A stretch of 64,000 nt of DNA from DATENM01 sp045807765 (GTDB taxonomy: Bacteria > Acidobacteriota > Blastocatellia > UBA7656). The stretch is taken from assembly GCA_045807765.1 (NCBI GenBank), contig JBJMGU010000220.1:14120-78119 (forward strand), read 5' to 3'. Below the pieces are notes generated by a model, which saw nothing but the letters and a program-made list of their open reading frames with translations, was not told the origin of the DNA and did not search any database. Below are positions 1-9,694 of this stretch, piece by piece (within the stretch, counting starts at the first letter, position 1; every line of letters begins with the position of its first letter). The position numbers and the translations under genes are program-made.

Positions 1-35
1 TAACGCTGGAACATCTGAAAGAACAAGGATACTGA
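1..35 (+). CDS. 3' end of an unidentified upstream gene (partial)
   Basis: In frame 3 the first bases read as TLEHLKEQGY followed by TGA at 33-35. This looks like the C-terminus of a gene that begins outside the window. It ends just before the possible TTG and ATG starts of ribBA, so the two genes probably form one operon. Ten residues are too few to identify the product. Confidence 0.4.
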   Translation, partial: TLEHLKEQGY

Positions 36-61
36 GATTGTCAATGGTCAGAGGACGCTTT

Positions 62-1371
<1,310 letters not shown>

Positions 1372-1383
1372 TTGTTCATCATT

Positions 1384-4300
1384 ATGCGGAGAAAGTTACT
1401 CATCGCCGCGCTCGCCTTACTCGGGGTCATACTTCTTTTATTCATTGCCGTCGTCTTCTACATTCGCAGCGGGCGGCTCGATCTCTACCTGCAATCACAG
1501 GTGATTGATGCGTTGAGCGACTTCGGCATACGCGCCGAAATCGGCAGCACCCACCTCGACCTTCGCGGCTACAAAGTGACGCTCGACGACGTGAAGCTCT
1601 ATGCCGGCGATGCCCGCGAGCCGTTTGGCAAGCTCAAGCAGATGACCGCCGACTTCTCGGTGATCTCTTACCTGCGCCGCGAGATCAACATCACGCACGT
1701 CACCGTCAATCAGCCGGAAGTCTGGATGAGCGTGGACGCGCAGGGACGCTCTAACCTCGACAAGCTGCATGCGCCGCCCAGCAGCGAGGAAGAAAAGAAG
1801 AGTAGCGTCACCTTTCTGACCGCGTTGTTTGAAGTCAACAATGCGGCCTTCCACTACGACGACTTGCAGCGCAACATTCACGCCGTCTTGCCCTTTGATC
1901 CCAGCAAAGACATGGCGGGGCTGACTTTGAAGCTGACGCCGCGCGAGCCGCGCGCCCTCGTGGACAAGATCAATCACGACCTCGCGCTCAACTTTGACAA
2001 AGCGCAGATTATCCGCGACGGTCAGACGATCAACAACATTCAAGCCTCTGCCAGCGCCGTCGTTCACTACGATGAGAAGAACCGCGCCGAGCAGCGCATC
2101 GATGATCTGAGTTTCAAGTTCGGCTCCGATGTCGGCAGCATCAATGTCAGCGGCAACGTCGAAAGCTTCGCGCCGCTCAAGTACAACCTGCCGCAAGTCG
2201 AAGCGTCGGCGGCGCTTGAGCAGATCGCTAAAGTGTTCACGCCTGAAACGCGAATGAAAGGCGCGGTCGGCTTCAAAGGCGCGGCCAGCGGCGTGGATGC
2301 CGAGTACACGGCGAAAGGCTTGCTAACCTCGGACGCGCTGACCGCCGGCAACGTCACGGTCGCCGGCCTTCAGGTCAACGCCAACCTCAGCGGTAAAGGC
2401 GCGGATTATCACGCGACCGGCGAAGTCACATCATCGGCGCTCACCGCCGAAGGCTTTCGCGTCAGCGGCCTGCGCATCAAGACTAACGTCGAAGGCAGCG
2501 GCGACGAGTACAACGCGACAGGGGCGCTTTCGACCGGGCAGGCAGCGGGCCGCGGTGTCGAAATCAGCTCGGTGCGCGTCGACGACGCTCGTGTCAAAGG
2601 CGAGGGCGACCGTTTTAATGTGAGTGCCGCGCTCAACGTGCCGGCGCTCAAGAGCGAGCGCATCAGCGTCAGCGGCCTCAGCGGGCGGCTGACGGCAGAC
2701 CGCAGCAAAGTCAGTCTCGAATCGTTCGCTGCCGCGACGCTCGGCGGCACGGTCGCCGGCAGCGCGACCATCGCTTATGGCGGCGGCGCATCGTCGGTTG
2801 ACGTGCAATTCCGCTCACTCGATTTAGATCAAGCGGCGACGGCGGCGGCGGCTCGACAGGTGCAGGTGCGCGGCACCGCAAACGGCACGGCGCGGTTGCA
2901 GTTCCCCGGCCTGGATTATCAAGCGGCGACCGGGCGCATCGATGCGACTTTTGACGCGGCGGTGTCGCCGGCAGAATCATCCACTGAACCGCTGCCGGCC
3001 AAAGGCGAGATTGCGCTGGTCGCCAACGGGCGCGGCTTCAACGTCGAGCGCGCCTTCGTGCATTCGGCCAACAGCGACCTGACCGTCACCGGCAGCATCG
3101 GCTGGAAAGGCGACGCCGATTTTGATGTGAAGTTCGACTCGGCGGATATGGCCGAAGTGCAGCGCGCCGTCGAAGCCTTTGGCCTCGTCACCGACGAGAT
3201 GAAGCAGGATTACCCGGTCGCTTTGAACGGGCCGGGCCAGTTCACGGGTCGCGTGTCCGGCTCGCTCGACCATCCCGAAGTCAGCGGTCATCTCAAGCTC
3301 GATTCGATTCAATCCGCCGGCGACACAGTAAGCGACGTGCCGCCGCAAGAGGTCGGCTCGTTCGAAGGTGACATCGCTTACAGTCCCGCGCTGCTGCGCA
3401 TAGACAATGCCGCGCTGGTCAGGCCGGACGGCTCGCGCGCCGACTTTTCGTTGACGGCGCGGCTCGACACGCAAGCGGCCAAAGATAAGAATGGCATCGC
3501 CGTCAAAGCCAACGTGCAGAGCTTTGACCTGCCAAGCCTGGTGCGCATGGCGCAGCCGGGGCTGGCCAACCTGATCGGGCGCGGCACGATCACCGGGACG
3601 ATTGACCTGAAAGGATTGCCCGGCCCGCGCAGCATCGAAGGCACAGCCAACCTGTCACTCAGCGCCGGCGAATTCAACCTACCTTCGACCGAAGAAGGGC
3701 AAGATGTAGCCAAAGTCACGGTTCCTGAATTTACTGGCAACATCACTTTCGCCAACAGCGAGCTTGCCGTTCAGAACCTGCGCATGCGCATCGGCAACCA
3801 GTCAGAGATTCAAGGCGAGGGACGCTTCAACCTCGACACCTACGCTTATTCGCTCAACGCCACGGGCAAGAATATCGATCTCAGCGATCTCTCGCAAAAG
3901 CTTTCTGAGAGCGTGCGGATGACCGGCACCGCCGATGTCACAGTCACCGGTCAAGGCAAGTGGGGCAACACCGAAGACTGGTCAGAGCTGAACCTCAACG
4001 CGCTGGTTCAAGGCCAGAACGTTACGTTCAACGGGCGCGACCTCGGCAATGCCAGGGTCACGGCAATCACCGAGAATGGCTTGTTGAAAGTCGAAGCCAC
4101 GGCCAACGTCCTCGATAAGCCGCGCACCCTCGCGGCGACCATCGATCTGCGTGACCGCGAAGCGTACCCGGTCAGCGCCAACATCGAATTCACCGACACA
4201 GATATTGGGCCTTACCTCGGACTGGTCGCGCCGGAGTTGAGCGGCATTTCAGGAACCGCTACCGGCACGATCAAACTCAGCGGCCCGTTGCGTGATCCCG

Positions 4301-5823
4301 ACAAGATTCAAGCCGTCGCCAACCTGACCAAGCTCGAATTCGGCGGCGCGATCACCGAGCGCCAGCGCTACACGATTGCCAATCAAGGGCCGATCATTGT
4401 TACGGCTAGCCCCACAGGCGTTTCGATCAACCGCGTTACGCTGGTCGGCGAAGGCACGAGCATCACCATCGAAGGCACGCTGGCGCGCAACGGCGGCGCG
4501 CAGTCGCGGCTCAACGTCAACGGCGAAGTCAACCTGCGGCTGCTGTCGTCGTTCACGCAGATCGCCTTTACGACCGGCATCGCGCGGGTTGACGCGTCGC
4601 TGGTCGGGCCGCTCGATTCGCCGCAACTGCTGGGCGTGGCGACGCTGCGCAACATCGGTGTGCGCGTCGTTGACGTGCCGCTCAGCCTGGCGCGCGGCAA
4701 CGGCACAATTCGCTTTACCTCGAATCAAGCGGTGATCGAAAACTTCAGCGGCAATGCGCCGGGCGGCGGTACGATTCAAATCAGCGGCGGCGCGGCGCTC
4801 GCGGGACTTGTGCCGGATCGCTGGCGCATTGAAACGACGCTCGATCAGGTCGGCGTCGAGTACCCGCGCGACACGCAGACAGTGATTGATGCCGAACTGA
4901 CGCTGCAAGGCAATCGCCGCGTCCAGGTGCTGTCGGGCAATGCCGAGGTGCGCCGCGCTTCTTACACCCGCGACCTGACGATTGAAGAATTGCTCGGCAG
5001 CAACGGCCCCTTATCGCCGACCTTCGTCGAAGTCGGGCCGGGCGGCGGCGGCGAAGGCGTCGGCGGTGGCGGCTTGCAAACCACGCTTGACCTGCGCATC
5101 ACCGCAGACAACACGCTGATTATCAAAAACAACATCGCCGACGCGGTCGGCAGCGCCTATTTGAACTTGCGCGGCGGGTTGGATGCGCCGGTGATCTCGG
5201 GGCGCGTGCTGCTGTCGCGCGGCACGATTGAATTCCGGCGCGGGCGCTTCGAGCTATCGCGCGGCATTCTGACTTTGCCGCCGCGGCGCGGCGCTGATCT
5301 CAGCCTCGACTTGCAATCTGAAGCCGACATCAGCGGCTATCACATCACCGTTGGTTTCAACGGCACGCTTTCCAAGTTGCAGACGACCGTTTCTTCGGAC
5401 CCGCCGCTGCCAGAGCCGGATATCATCTCGCTGGTGCTGACCGGCAGTGTGTCGGGCCAACGCACAGAAGTCGCAGCGGTGACGCAGACCGGGTTGGGGC
5501 TGGCGCAGTCTCTGTTATCCGCATCACTTTCGGAACAGATCGAGCGCGGCACCCAGCGCCTGTTCGGCACCAGCGGCAGCCGCTTCTCGATTGACCCGTT
5601 GTTGATCGGACGCGGCAGCGACCCGACGGCGCGCGTCACCTTTGGCCAGCGAATTACCAAAGACCTGACCGTGACCTATTCGCAGAACCTGACTTCGGGA
5701 CCGTCGGGCATCGAGCGGGTGATCCTGGTCGAGTACCGCTTGAGCAATCGCTTCTCGGTCGTCGGCTACCGCAACGAGCGCGGCGAGCTGGGATTTGATG
5801 TACGCTTACGCAAACGCTTTTAA
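1384..5823 (+). CDS. tamB: TamB-like translocation and assembly module protein (AsmA/DUF490 family)
   Basis: A very long (1479 aa) envelope protein. It has one N-terminal membrane anchor (about residues 5-28, rich in L, A, I and V), an AsmA-like segment and a long repetitive beta-strand region full of Ser, Gly and Asn. The C-terminal 300 residues have TamB-domain character: LRGGLDAPVISGRVLLSRG, IEFRRGRFELSRGIL and SDPPLPEPDIISLVLTG, ending in Phe. Known TamB proteins span the periplasm from the inner membrane to an Omp85 partner and help assemble outer-membrane proteins or move lipids. The ATG at 1384 is preferred over TTG at 1372, because the anchor directly follows MRRK. There is no clear Shine-Dalgarno, since a repeat arm occupies the leader. 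The stop overlaps the next start (TAATG). Confidence 0.9.
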   Translation: MRRKLLIAALALLGVILLLFIAVVFYIRSGRLDLYLQSQVIDALSDFGIRAEIGSTHLDLRGYKVTLDDVKLYAGDAREPFGKLKQMTADFSVISYLRREINITHVTVNQPEVWMSVDAQGRSNLDKLHAPPSSEEEKKSSVTFLTALFEVNNAAFHYDDLQRNIHAVLPFDPSKDMAGLTLKLTPREPRALVDKINHDLALNFDKAQIIRDGQTINNIQASASAVVHYDEKNRAEQRIDDLSFKFGSDVGSINVSGNVESFAPLKYNLPQVEASAALEQIAKVFTPETRMKGAVGFKGAASGVDAEYTAKGLLTSDALTAGNVTVAGLQVNANLSGKGADYHATGEVTSSALTAEGFRVSGLRIKTNVEGSGDEYNATGALSTGQAAGRGVEISSVRVDDARVKGEGDRFNVSAALNVPALKSERISVSGLSGRLTADRSKVSLESFAAATLGGTVAGSATIAYGGGASSVDVQFRSLDLDQAATAAAARQVQVRGTANGTARLQFPGLDYQAATGRIDATFDAAVSPAESSTEPLPAKGEIALVANGRGFNVERAFVHSANSDLTVTGSIGWKGDADFDVKFDSADMAEVQRAVEAFGLVTDEMKQDYPVALNGPGQFTGRVSGSLDHPEVSGHLKLDSIQSAGDTVSDVPPQEVGSFEGDIAYSPALLRIDNAALVRPDGSRADFSLTARLDTQAAKDKNGIAVKANVQSFDLPSLVRMAQPGLANLIGRGTITGTIDLKGLPGPRSIEGTANLSLSAGEFNLPSTEEGQDVAKVTVPEFTGNITFANSELAVQNLRMRIGNQSEIQGEGRFNLDTYAYSLNATGKNIDLSDLSQKLSESVRMTGTADVTVTGQGKWGNTEDWSELNLNALVQGQNVTFNGRDLGNARVTAITENGLLKVEATANVLDKPRTLAATIDLRDREAYPVSANIEFTDTDIGPYLGLVAPELSGISGTATGTIKLSGPLRDPDKIQAVANLTKLEFGGAITERQRYTIANQGPIIVTASPTGVSINRVTLVGEGTSITIEGTLARNGGAQSRLNVNGEVNLRLLSSFTQIAFTTGIARVDASLVGPLDSPQLLGVATLRNIGVRVVDVPLSLARGNGTIRFTSNQAVIENFSGNAPGGGTIQISGGAALAGLVPDRWRIETTLDQVGVEYPRDTQTVIDAELTLQGNRRVQVLSGNAEVRRASYTRDLTIEELLGSNGPLSPTFVEVGPGGGGEGVGGGGLQTTLDLRITADNTLIIKNNIADAVGSAYLNLRGGLDAPVISGRVLLSRGTIEFRRGRFELSRGILTLPPRRGADLSLDLQSEADISGYHITVGFNGTLSKLQTTVSSDPPLPEPDIISLVLTGSVSGQRTEVAAVTQTGLGLAQSLLSASLSEQIERGTQRLFGTSGSRFSIDPLLIGRGSDPTARVTFGQRITKDLTVTYSQNLTSGPSGIERVILVEYRLSNRFSVVGYRNERGELGFDVRLRKRF

Positions 5824-8800
5824 TGAATCAGCAAGACAAGAGGCGGATGGGAAGACGAGGAGTAAAAGGCGATGCGGAGACGCGGCGACACGGCGACGCG
5901 GCGATGGATGAAATTATTCAACCGCCATCTTCGCTGAACTTTTTTCGGTTCTCCGCGTCTCCGCATCTCGGCGTCTCGGCGTCGGTGTTTCTCTGTTGCC
6001 TGTTGTTGTCGCTCTGCGCGCAGGCGCAGACGGTGGAATTTCTCGGGCGGCAAGTGACCGGCGTGACCATCGAGATCGAAGGCGCGCCGGGCAGCACCGT
6101 GACCGAGATGCGCTCGCTGATTGATGTCGCGTCGGGACAGGATTATTCGCCGGGGCGCATTCACGATTCGCTGGTGCGGCTCTTTCGCTCAGGATTGATC
6201 GCCAACGCGCGCGTCGAAGCGACGGCAGATGGCGCCAGCGGCGTCGCCCTGCGCTTCTTCGTCCGTCCGCGTGCCCGCATCGATGCCATCGCCTTCGCGG
6301 GCACCCCCAACTTTCCGGCCACCGAATTGCGCGCCCGCCTGAATCAACTCGACCCTGGCCAGTTCGCCTCAAGCGCGGCGGTGCAACGCGGCCTCGGTGA
6401 GTTACAGGCATTCTATTCATCGCGCGGCTACCTCAAGGCGCAGATCACCTCTGACGTGCAGCTCGACCCGACCGGCACGCGCGCGACGGTCATCTACACG
6501 ATCAACCCCGGCGAGCAAGCCAAGGTTTCGAAGTTCGAGATTACGGTCAGAGGCGAGCGCCTCGACTTCAGCAAGCTGCCGCACACGATTGTTGAAGGCC
6601 AGCCGTTTTCGGCTTCAGCCGTGCAGGACGTGATGGATCACCTGCGCGACTTCTACCTCAACCAGGATTATCTTGGCGCGCGCATTACTCAGAACATTAC
6701 GTCCGACGTAAACACCAACACGGTGGCGGTCGGCATCAATGTCGTTTCAGGGCCGAAGATCACGGTCAGCGTCGAAGGGCTGGACATCAGCCGTGATCAG
6801 ATGCGCAAGACACTGCCCTTCTTCAGACAGGGCGGCGTCGATGACTTCTCGCTTGAAGAAGGCGCGCGCCGCCTGCGCGAGTATGCGCAGGGCAAAGGTT
6901 ATTTCTTCGCCAGCGTGACGCGCCCGCAGGCCCCGCGCCGGACGCAGACGGCGGCGACGCTGGTTTATAAGGTGACGACGGGCGGGCGTTACAAGCTGAC
7001 CGACATCGAGATCAATGGGGTTGATGCCATCCCGCATCGCACGCTCGAAGAGCAGATGAAGTCGAAGCTGGCATCTTCGCTGCCGATTATCGGTAACCAC
7101 TATGGCCTGACCAGTGACGATTACTTGCGGCAGGACGCCAACCTGATTCAGAAGCGCTTGCGCGAAGTCGGCTACCGGCGTGCTCACGTAGACGTGCGGC
7201 GCGGCGTGTCGCCGACCGGCAACAACCTGATCATCACCTACGACGTGCAGCAGGGACCGCGCACCTATGTCGAAGAGGTTGCCATTCGCGGCAATACGGT
7301 GTTGACCGTTGACGAGCTGCGGCAAGACCTGGAGATCAAGCAGGGCGAGCCGCTGGTGGCCTCGGTCGTCAACACGGATACGGAGCGCTTGCTTTCGGCC
7401 TACACGACGCGCGGCTATGCGTCGGCGGAAGTGGTTTCGGAAGCGGTCGAGCTTGGCACCTTCGAAGGCCAGGATCGTGTGCGCCTGCTGTTTGCAGTCA
7501 ACGAAGGCAACCGCGTTCGCATTCAGAGTGTGACGACGCGCGGCACGGCGCACAGCGATACCGGGCGGCTCGAACGCGACTTCTACCTTTTCAAAGCCGG
7601 TGACTGGCTGCGCAACGATCTGCTGCAAGAGACCGAGCAACAGCTTTACGACACCAACGCTTTCAACTCGGTCAACATCACGTCTGAAGCGGTCGGCCAG
7701 ACTGCCAACAACGTCGAAGAGCGCGCCGTCACCGTCAATCTGTTGGAAGCCAAGCGGCGCGACCTGTTGTTCGGCTTCGGCTATCAGGCAAACGTCAATA
7801 CCAAGACGATCCCCGGCCTTGCTTTCCTGCACGGCCTCCGCGGCCTGACGCAGCTCACCTATTACAACCTCTTCGGCAAGCTCTACACCGGCAGCACGCA
7901 GATCCGTGTCGCCGAAAACGAGCTATTCGGACAGATTTCGTTGCAGAACCCGCGCCCGTTCGGCACACGATTCCCGACGCTGTTTTCGCTCTTCGCGCGG
8001 CGGCTGGGCGAGCGCGACTTTCGCTCTGACCGCTACACGGCGTCGTTGCAGGCCGAGCGCCGCGTGACCCCGAACTTTATCGTCTTCGCCAGTTACAACT
8101 TCGAGCGCATCAGCATCTTTGGCCTGCCCTGTCAGTTGAGCGAAGTCGAGGCGGGCGATTGTCCCGGCCTGTCGCTGGAAGAGATTCAGCGCAACTCGCG
8201 GCCCATCCGCCTGGGGCACATCGGGCCGAGCTTCGCTTATGACACACGGGATAATAAATTTGATCCGACCCAGGGGATGCAGACGATTGGCAGTTTTTAT
8301 TTCGCCGCGAAGGCGCTGGGCGGCAACGAGCAATTCATTAAGCTCAGCCTTGAGCACAATCGTTACTACGCGCTGCCCCGCTTCCGCGACACGGTCTACT
8401 CGCTGTCGGGACGGGTAGGGCTGGCATCGCCGTTCGGTGGCCAAACCACGCTGCCGATCTCTGAGCGGTTCTTCGCCGGCGGCTCGCGCGACTTGCGCGG
8501 CTTCGGGTTTGAAGAAGCCGGGCCAACGATTCTGGTGCCGCAGCGCGACACGGCGGGCAACATCATTCGCAACTCGGATGGCACGCCGAAGCTGATGTTG
8601 AGCCCGCTGGGCGGCAACGCCGTGCTGGTCATCAACAATGAGCTACGCTTTCCGATCTGGCGCGACCTGGGCGGCGCGGTCTTTTCAGACACCGGCAACG
8701 TCTTCCAGCGCGTGCGCGACATGAAGCTGTCGAATATGACACAGACCCTCGGCTTCGGCGTGCGGGTTAAAACGCCGGTAGGCCCTGTGCGCTTTGACGT

Positions 8801-8876
8801 CGGCTTCCTGGTCTTCAACAAGCCGCCGGGCTATGCCAGTTATCATCTCCACTTCACGATTGGACAGACGTTCTAA
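5823..8876 (+). CDS. Omp85-family outer-membrane assembly factor (BamA/TamA type) with about seven POTRA domains
   Basis: The 1017-residue protein has a signal-peptide core (ASVFLCCLLLSLCAQAQ, ending near residue 69). By pattern, about seven POTRA-like repeats follow, starting near residues 70, 140, 225, 300, 385, 480 and 570 (for example KLTDIEINGV, YVEEVAIRGN, RIQSVTTRGT). A C-terminal 16-strand barrel contains AYDTRDNKFDPTQG and the GGSRDLRGFGFEE loop motif, ending GQTF with a terminal Phe. BamA usually has five POTRAs and TamA three. Position directly after tamB suggests a TamA-like partner, but BamA function is possible. The ATG overlaps the tamB stop (TAATG). Residues of about 17-55 are encoded by an inverted repeat, so the true start could be the ATG at 5904. 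Confidence 0.9.
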   Translation: MNQQDKRRMGRRGVKGDAETRRHGDAAMDEIIQPPSSLNFFRFSASPHLGVSASVFLCCLLLSLCAQAQTVEFLGRQVTGVTIEIEGAPGSTVTEMRSLIDVASGQDYSPGRIHDSLVRLFRSGLIANARVEATADGASGVALRFFVRPRARIDAIAFAGTPNFPATELRARLNQLDPGQFASSAAVQRGLGELQAFYSSRGYLKAQITSDVQLDPTGTRATVIYTINPGEQAKVSKFEITVRGERLDFSKLPHTIVEGQPFSASAVQDVMDHLRDFYLNQDYLGARITQNITSDVNTNTVAVGINVVSGPKITVSVEGLDISRDQMRKTLPFFRQGGVDDFSLEEGARRLREYAQGKGYFFASVTRPQAPRRTQTAATLVYKVTTGGRYKLTDIEINGVDAIPHRTLEEQMKSKLASSLPIIGNHYGLTSDDYLRQDANLIQKRLREVGYRRAHVDVRRGVSPTGNNLIITYDVQQGPRTYVEEVAIRGNTVLTVDELRQDLEIKQGEPLVASVVNTDTERLLSAYTTRGYASAEVVSEAVELGTFEGQDRVRLLFAVNEGNRVRIQSVTTRGTAHSDTGRLERDFYLFKAGDWLRNDLLQETEQQLYDTNAFNSVNITSEAVGQTANNVEERAVTVNLLEAKRRDLLFGFGYQANVNTKTIPGLAFLHGLRGLTQLTYYNLFGKLYTGSTQIRVAENELFGQISLQNPRPFGTRFPTLFSLFARRLGERDFRSDRYTASLQAERRVTPNFIVFASYNFERISIFGLPCQLSEVEAGDCPGLSLEEIQRNSRPIRLGHIGPSFAYDTRDNKFDPTQGMQTIGSFYFAAKALGGNEQFIKLSLEHNRYYALPRFRDTVYSLSGRVGLASPFGGQTTLPISERFFAGGSRDLRGFGFEEAGPTILVPQRDTAGNIIRNSDGTPKLMLSPLGGNAVLVINNELRFPIWRDLGGAVFSDTGNVFQRVRDMKLSNMTQTLGFGVRVKTPVGPVRFDVGFLVFNKPPGYASYHLHFTIGQTF
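5871..5985. repeat. GCGGAGACGCGGCGACAC-type inverted repeat inside a coding region
   Basis: Bases 5871-5885 (GATGCGGAGACGCGG) pair perfectly with 5953-5967. Both arms continue with imperfect CGGCGACG-type units, to 5907 on the left and 5985 on the right. The element lies within the 5' end of the Omp85 reading frame and stays open in that frame, encoding the residues just before the signal-peptide core. Confidence 0.85.
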
Positions 8877-9676
8877 TGAGAAGGCGAAAGACGACACGGA
8901 GACGCGGAGACGCGGCGAGGGAGAAAACGATGAAAGGCCGCAACGACAGGAAACCTATAGGCGACAGGCAAGCATCCCCGATCTCCGCGTCTCCGCGTCG
9001 CCGCGTCGCCGCGTCTCTTTTGATCCTTGCCTTTTGCCTTCCACATTCTGCCGGGGCGACAGCCCCGCAGAATGTGGTGGATCAGATCATTGCGCTGGTG
9101 AATGACGAGATCATCACGCGCAGCGATTTGCTGTGGAGTTTGGCGATGGACCCGCAAGCGCCCAGCCCGGCGGAAGGGGTTAGCTCTGAGTTGCTGCGCC
9201 AGAAGCTCGACGTGATGCTCGATCAACGGTTGATTGCGCAGGAAGCGCGCCGCGTGCCGACCGCCGAGATTACTGCCGAAGATATCAATCAGCGGCGCGC
9301 GGCGCTAGTGAAAGGATTTCGCTCGGAGCAGGCATTCTTACAACGCACAGGGGCGGTCGGCCTGACCGTGGCGCGGGTTAACGACTTGATCCGCGAGATG
9401 CTGTTGATTGAGCGCTTCGTCGACTTTCGCTTTCGCTCGTTCATCTTTGTGACTGAGGCAGAGATTCAGCGCTATTACGACGAAACGCTGGCGCCGCGCA
9501 TCCGCGAGCGCGGCCAGGTGGTGCCGGGGCTCGATGACCGGCTGCCGAATGAAAACATTACCGTGCGCGCTCGCATCACCGAAATCATCCGCCAGCAGAA
9601 GATCAATCAGGAGATTGACCGCTTCCTCAACGCCACCCGCCAGCGCGCCGACATCACCATTCTCACCGAGCCGTAG
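8876..9676 (+). CDS. SurA-like periplasmic chaperone without a PPIase domain
   Basis: 266 residues. A signal-peptide core (VAASLLILAFCLPHSAGA) precedes a SurA N-terminal domain: VVDQIIALVNDEIITRSDL, then LLRQKLDVMLDQRLIAQEA. A helical region and a short C-terminal helix follow (RITEIIRQQKINQEIDRFL). No parvulin-type peptidyl-prolyl isomerase domain is present, so it probably acts only as a holdase for unfolded outer-membrane proteins. That fits its place as third gene after tamB and the Omp85 gene. The ATG at 8876 overlaps the previous stop (TAATG). An alternative ATG at 8930 has a better ribosome site (GAGGGAG at 8917-8923), which is itself part of a repeat arm. The segment before the hydrophobic core is repeat-encoded (SASPRRR). 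Confidence 0.82.
   Translation: MRRRKTTRRRGDAAREKTMKGRNDRKPIGDRQASPISASPRRRVAASLLILAFCLPHSAGATAPQNVVDQIIALVNDEIITRSDLLWSLAMDPQAPSPAEGVSSELLRQKLDVMLDQRLIAQEARRVPTAEITAEDINQRRAALVKGFRSEQAFLQRTGAVGLTVARVNDLIREMLLIERFVDFRFRSFIFVTEAEIQRYYDETLAPRIRERGQVVPGLDDRLPNENITVRARITEIIRQQKINQEIDRFLNATRQRADITILTEP
8897..9015. repeat. CGGAGACG-type inverted repeat inside a coding region
   Basis: The left arm 8897-8917 (CGGAGACGCGGAGACGCGGCG) and right arm 8983-9015 (CTCCGCGTCTCCG, then CGTCGCCG units) pair over at least 13 perfect bases around a unique core of about 65 bases. It sits in the 5' end of the SurA-like frame. Its left arm supplies the purine run used as ribosome site for the possible internal start at 8930. 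Its right arm encodes the basic stretch just before the signal-peptide core. Confidence 0.85.
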
Positions 9677-9694
9677 CCGGACAAGCCGTGCGCC

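Noticed and set aside
6747..7832. Long open frame (361 codons) on the minus strand within the Omp85 gene
   Set aside because: High GC and third-position bias make long antisense frames common here. The translation is Arg/His/Gln-rich with no domain, and the plus-strand gene is clearly real.
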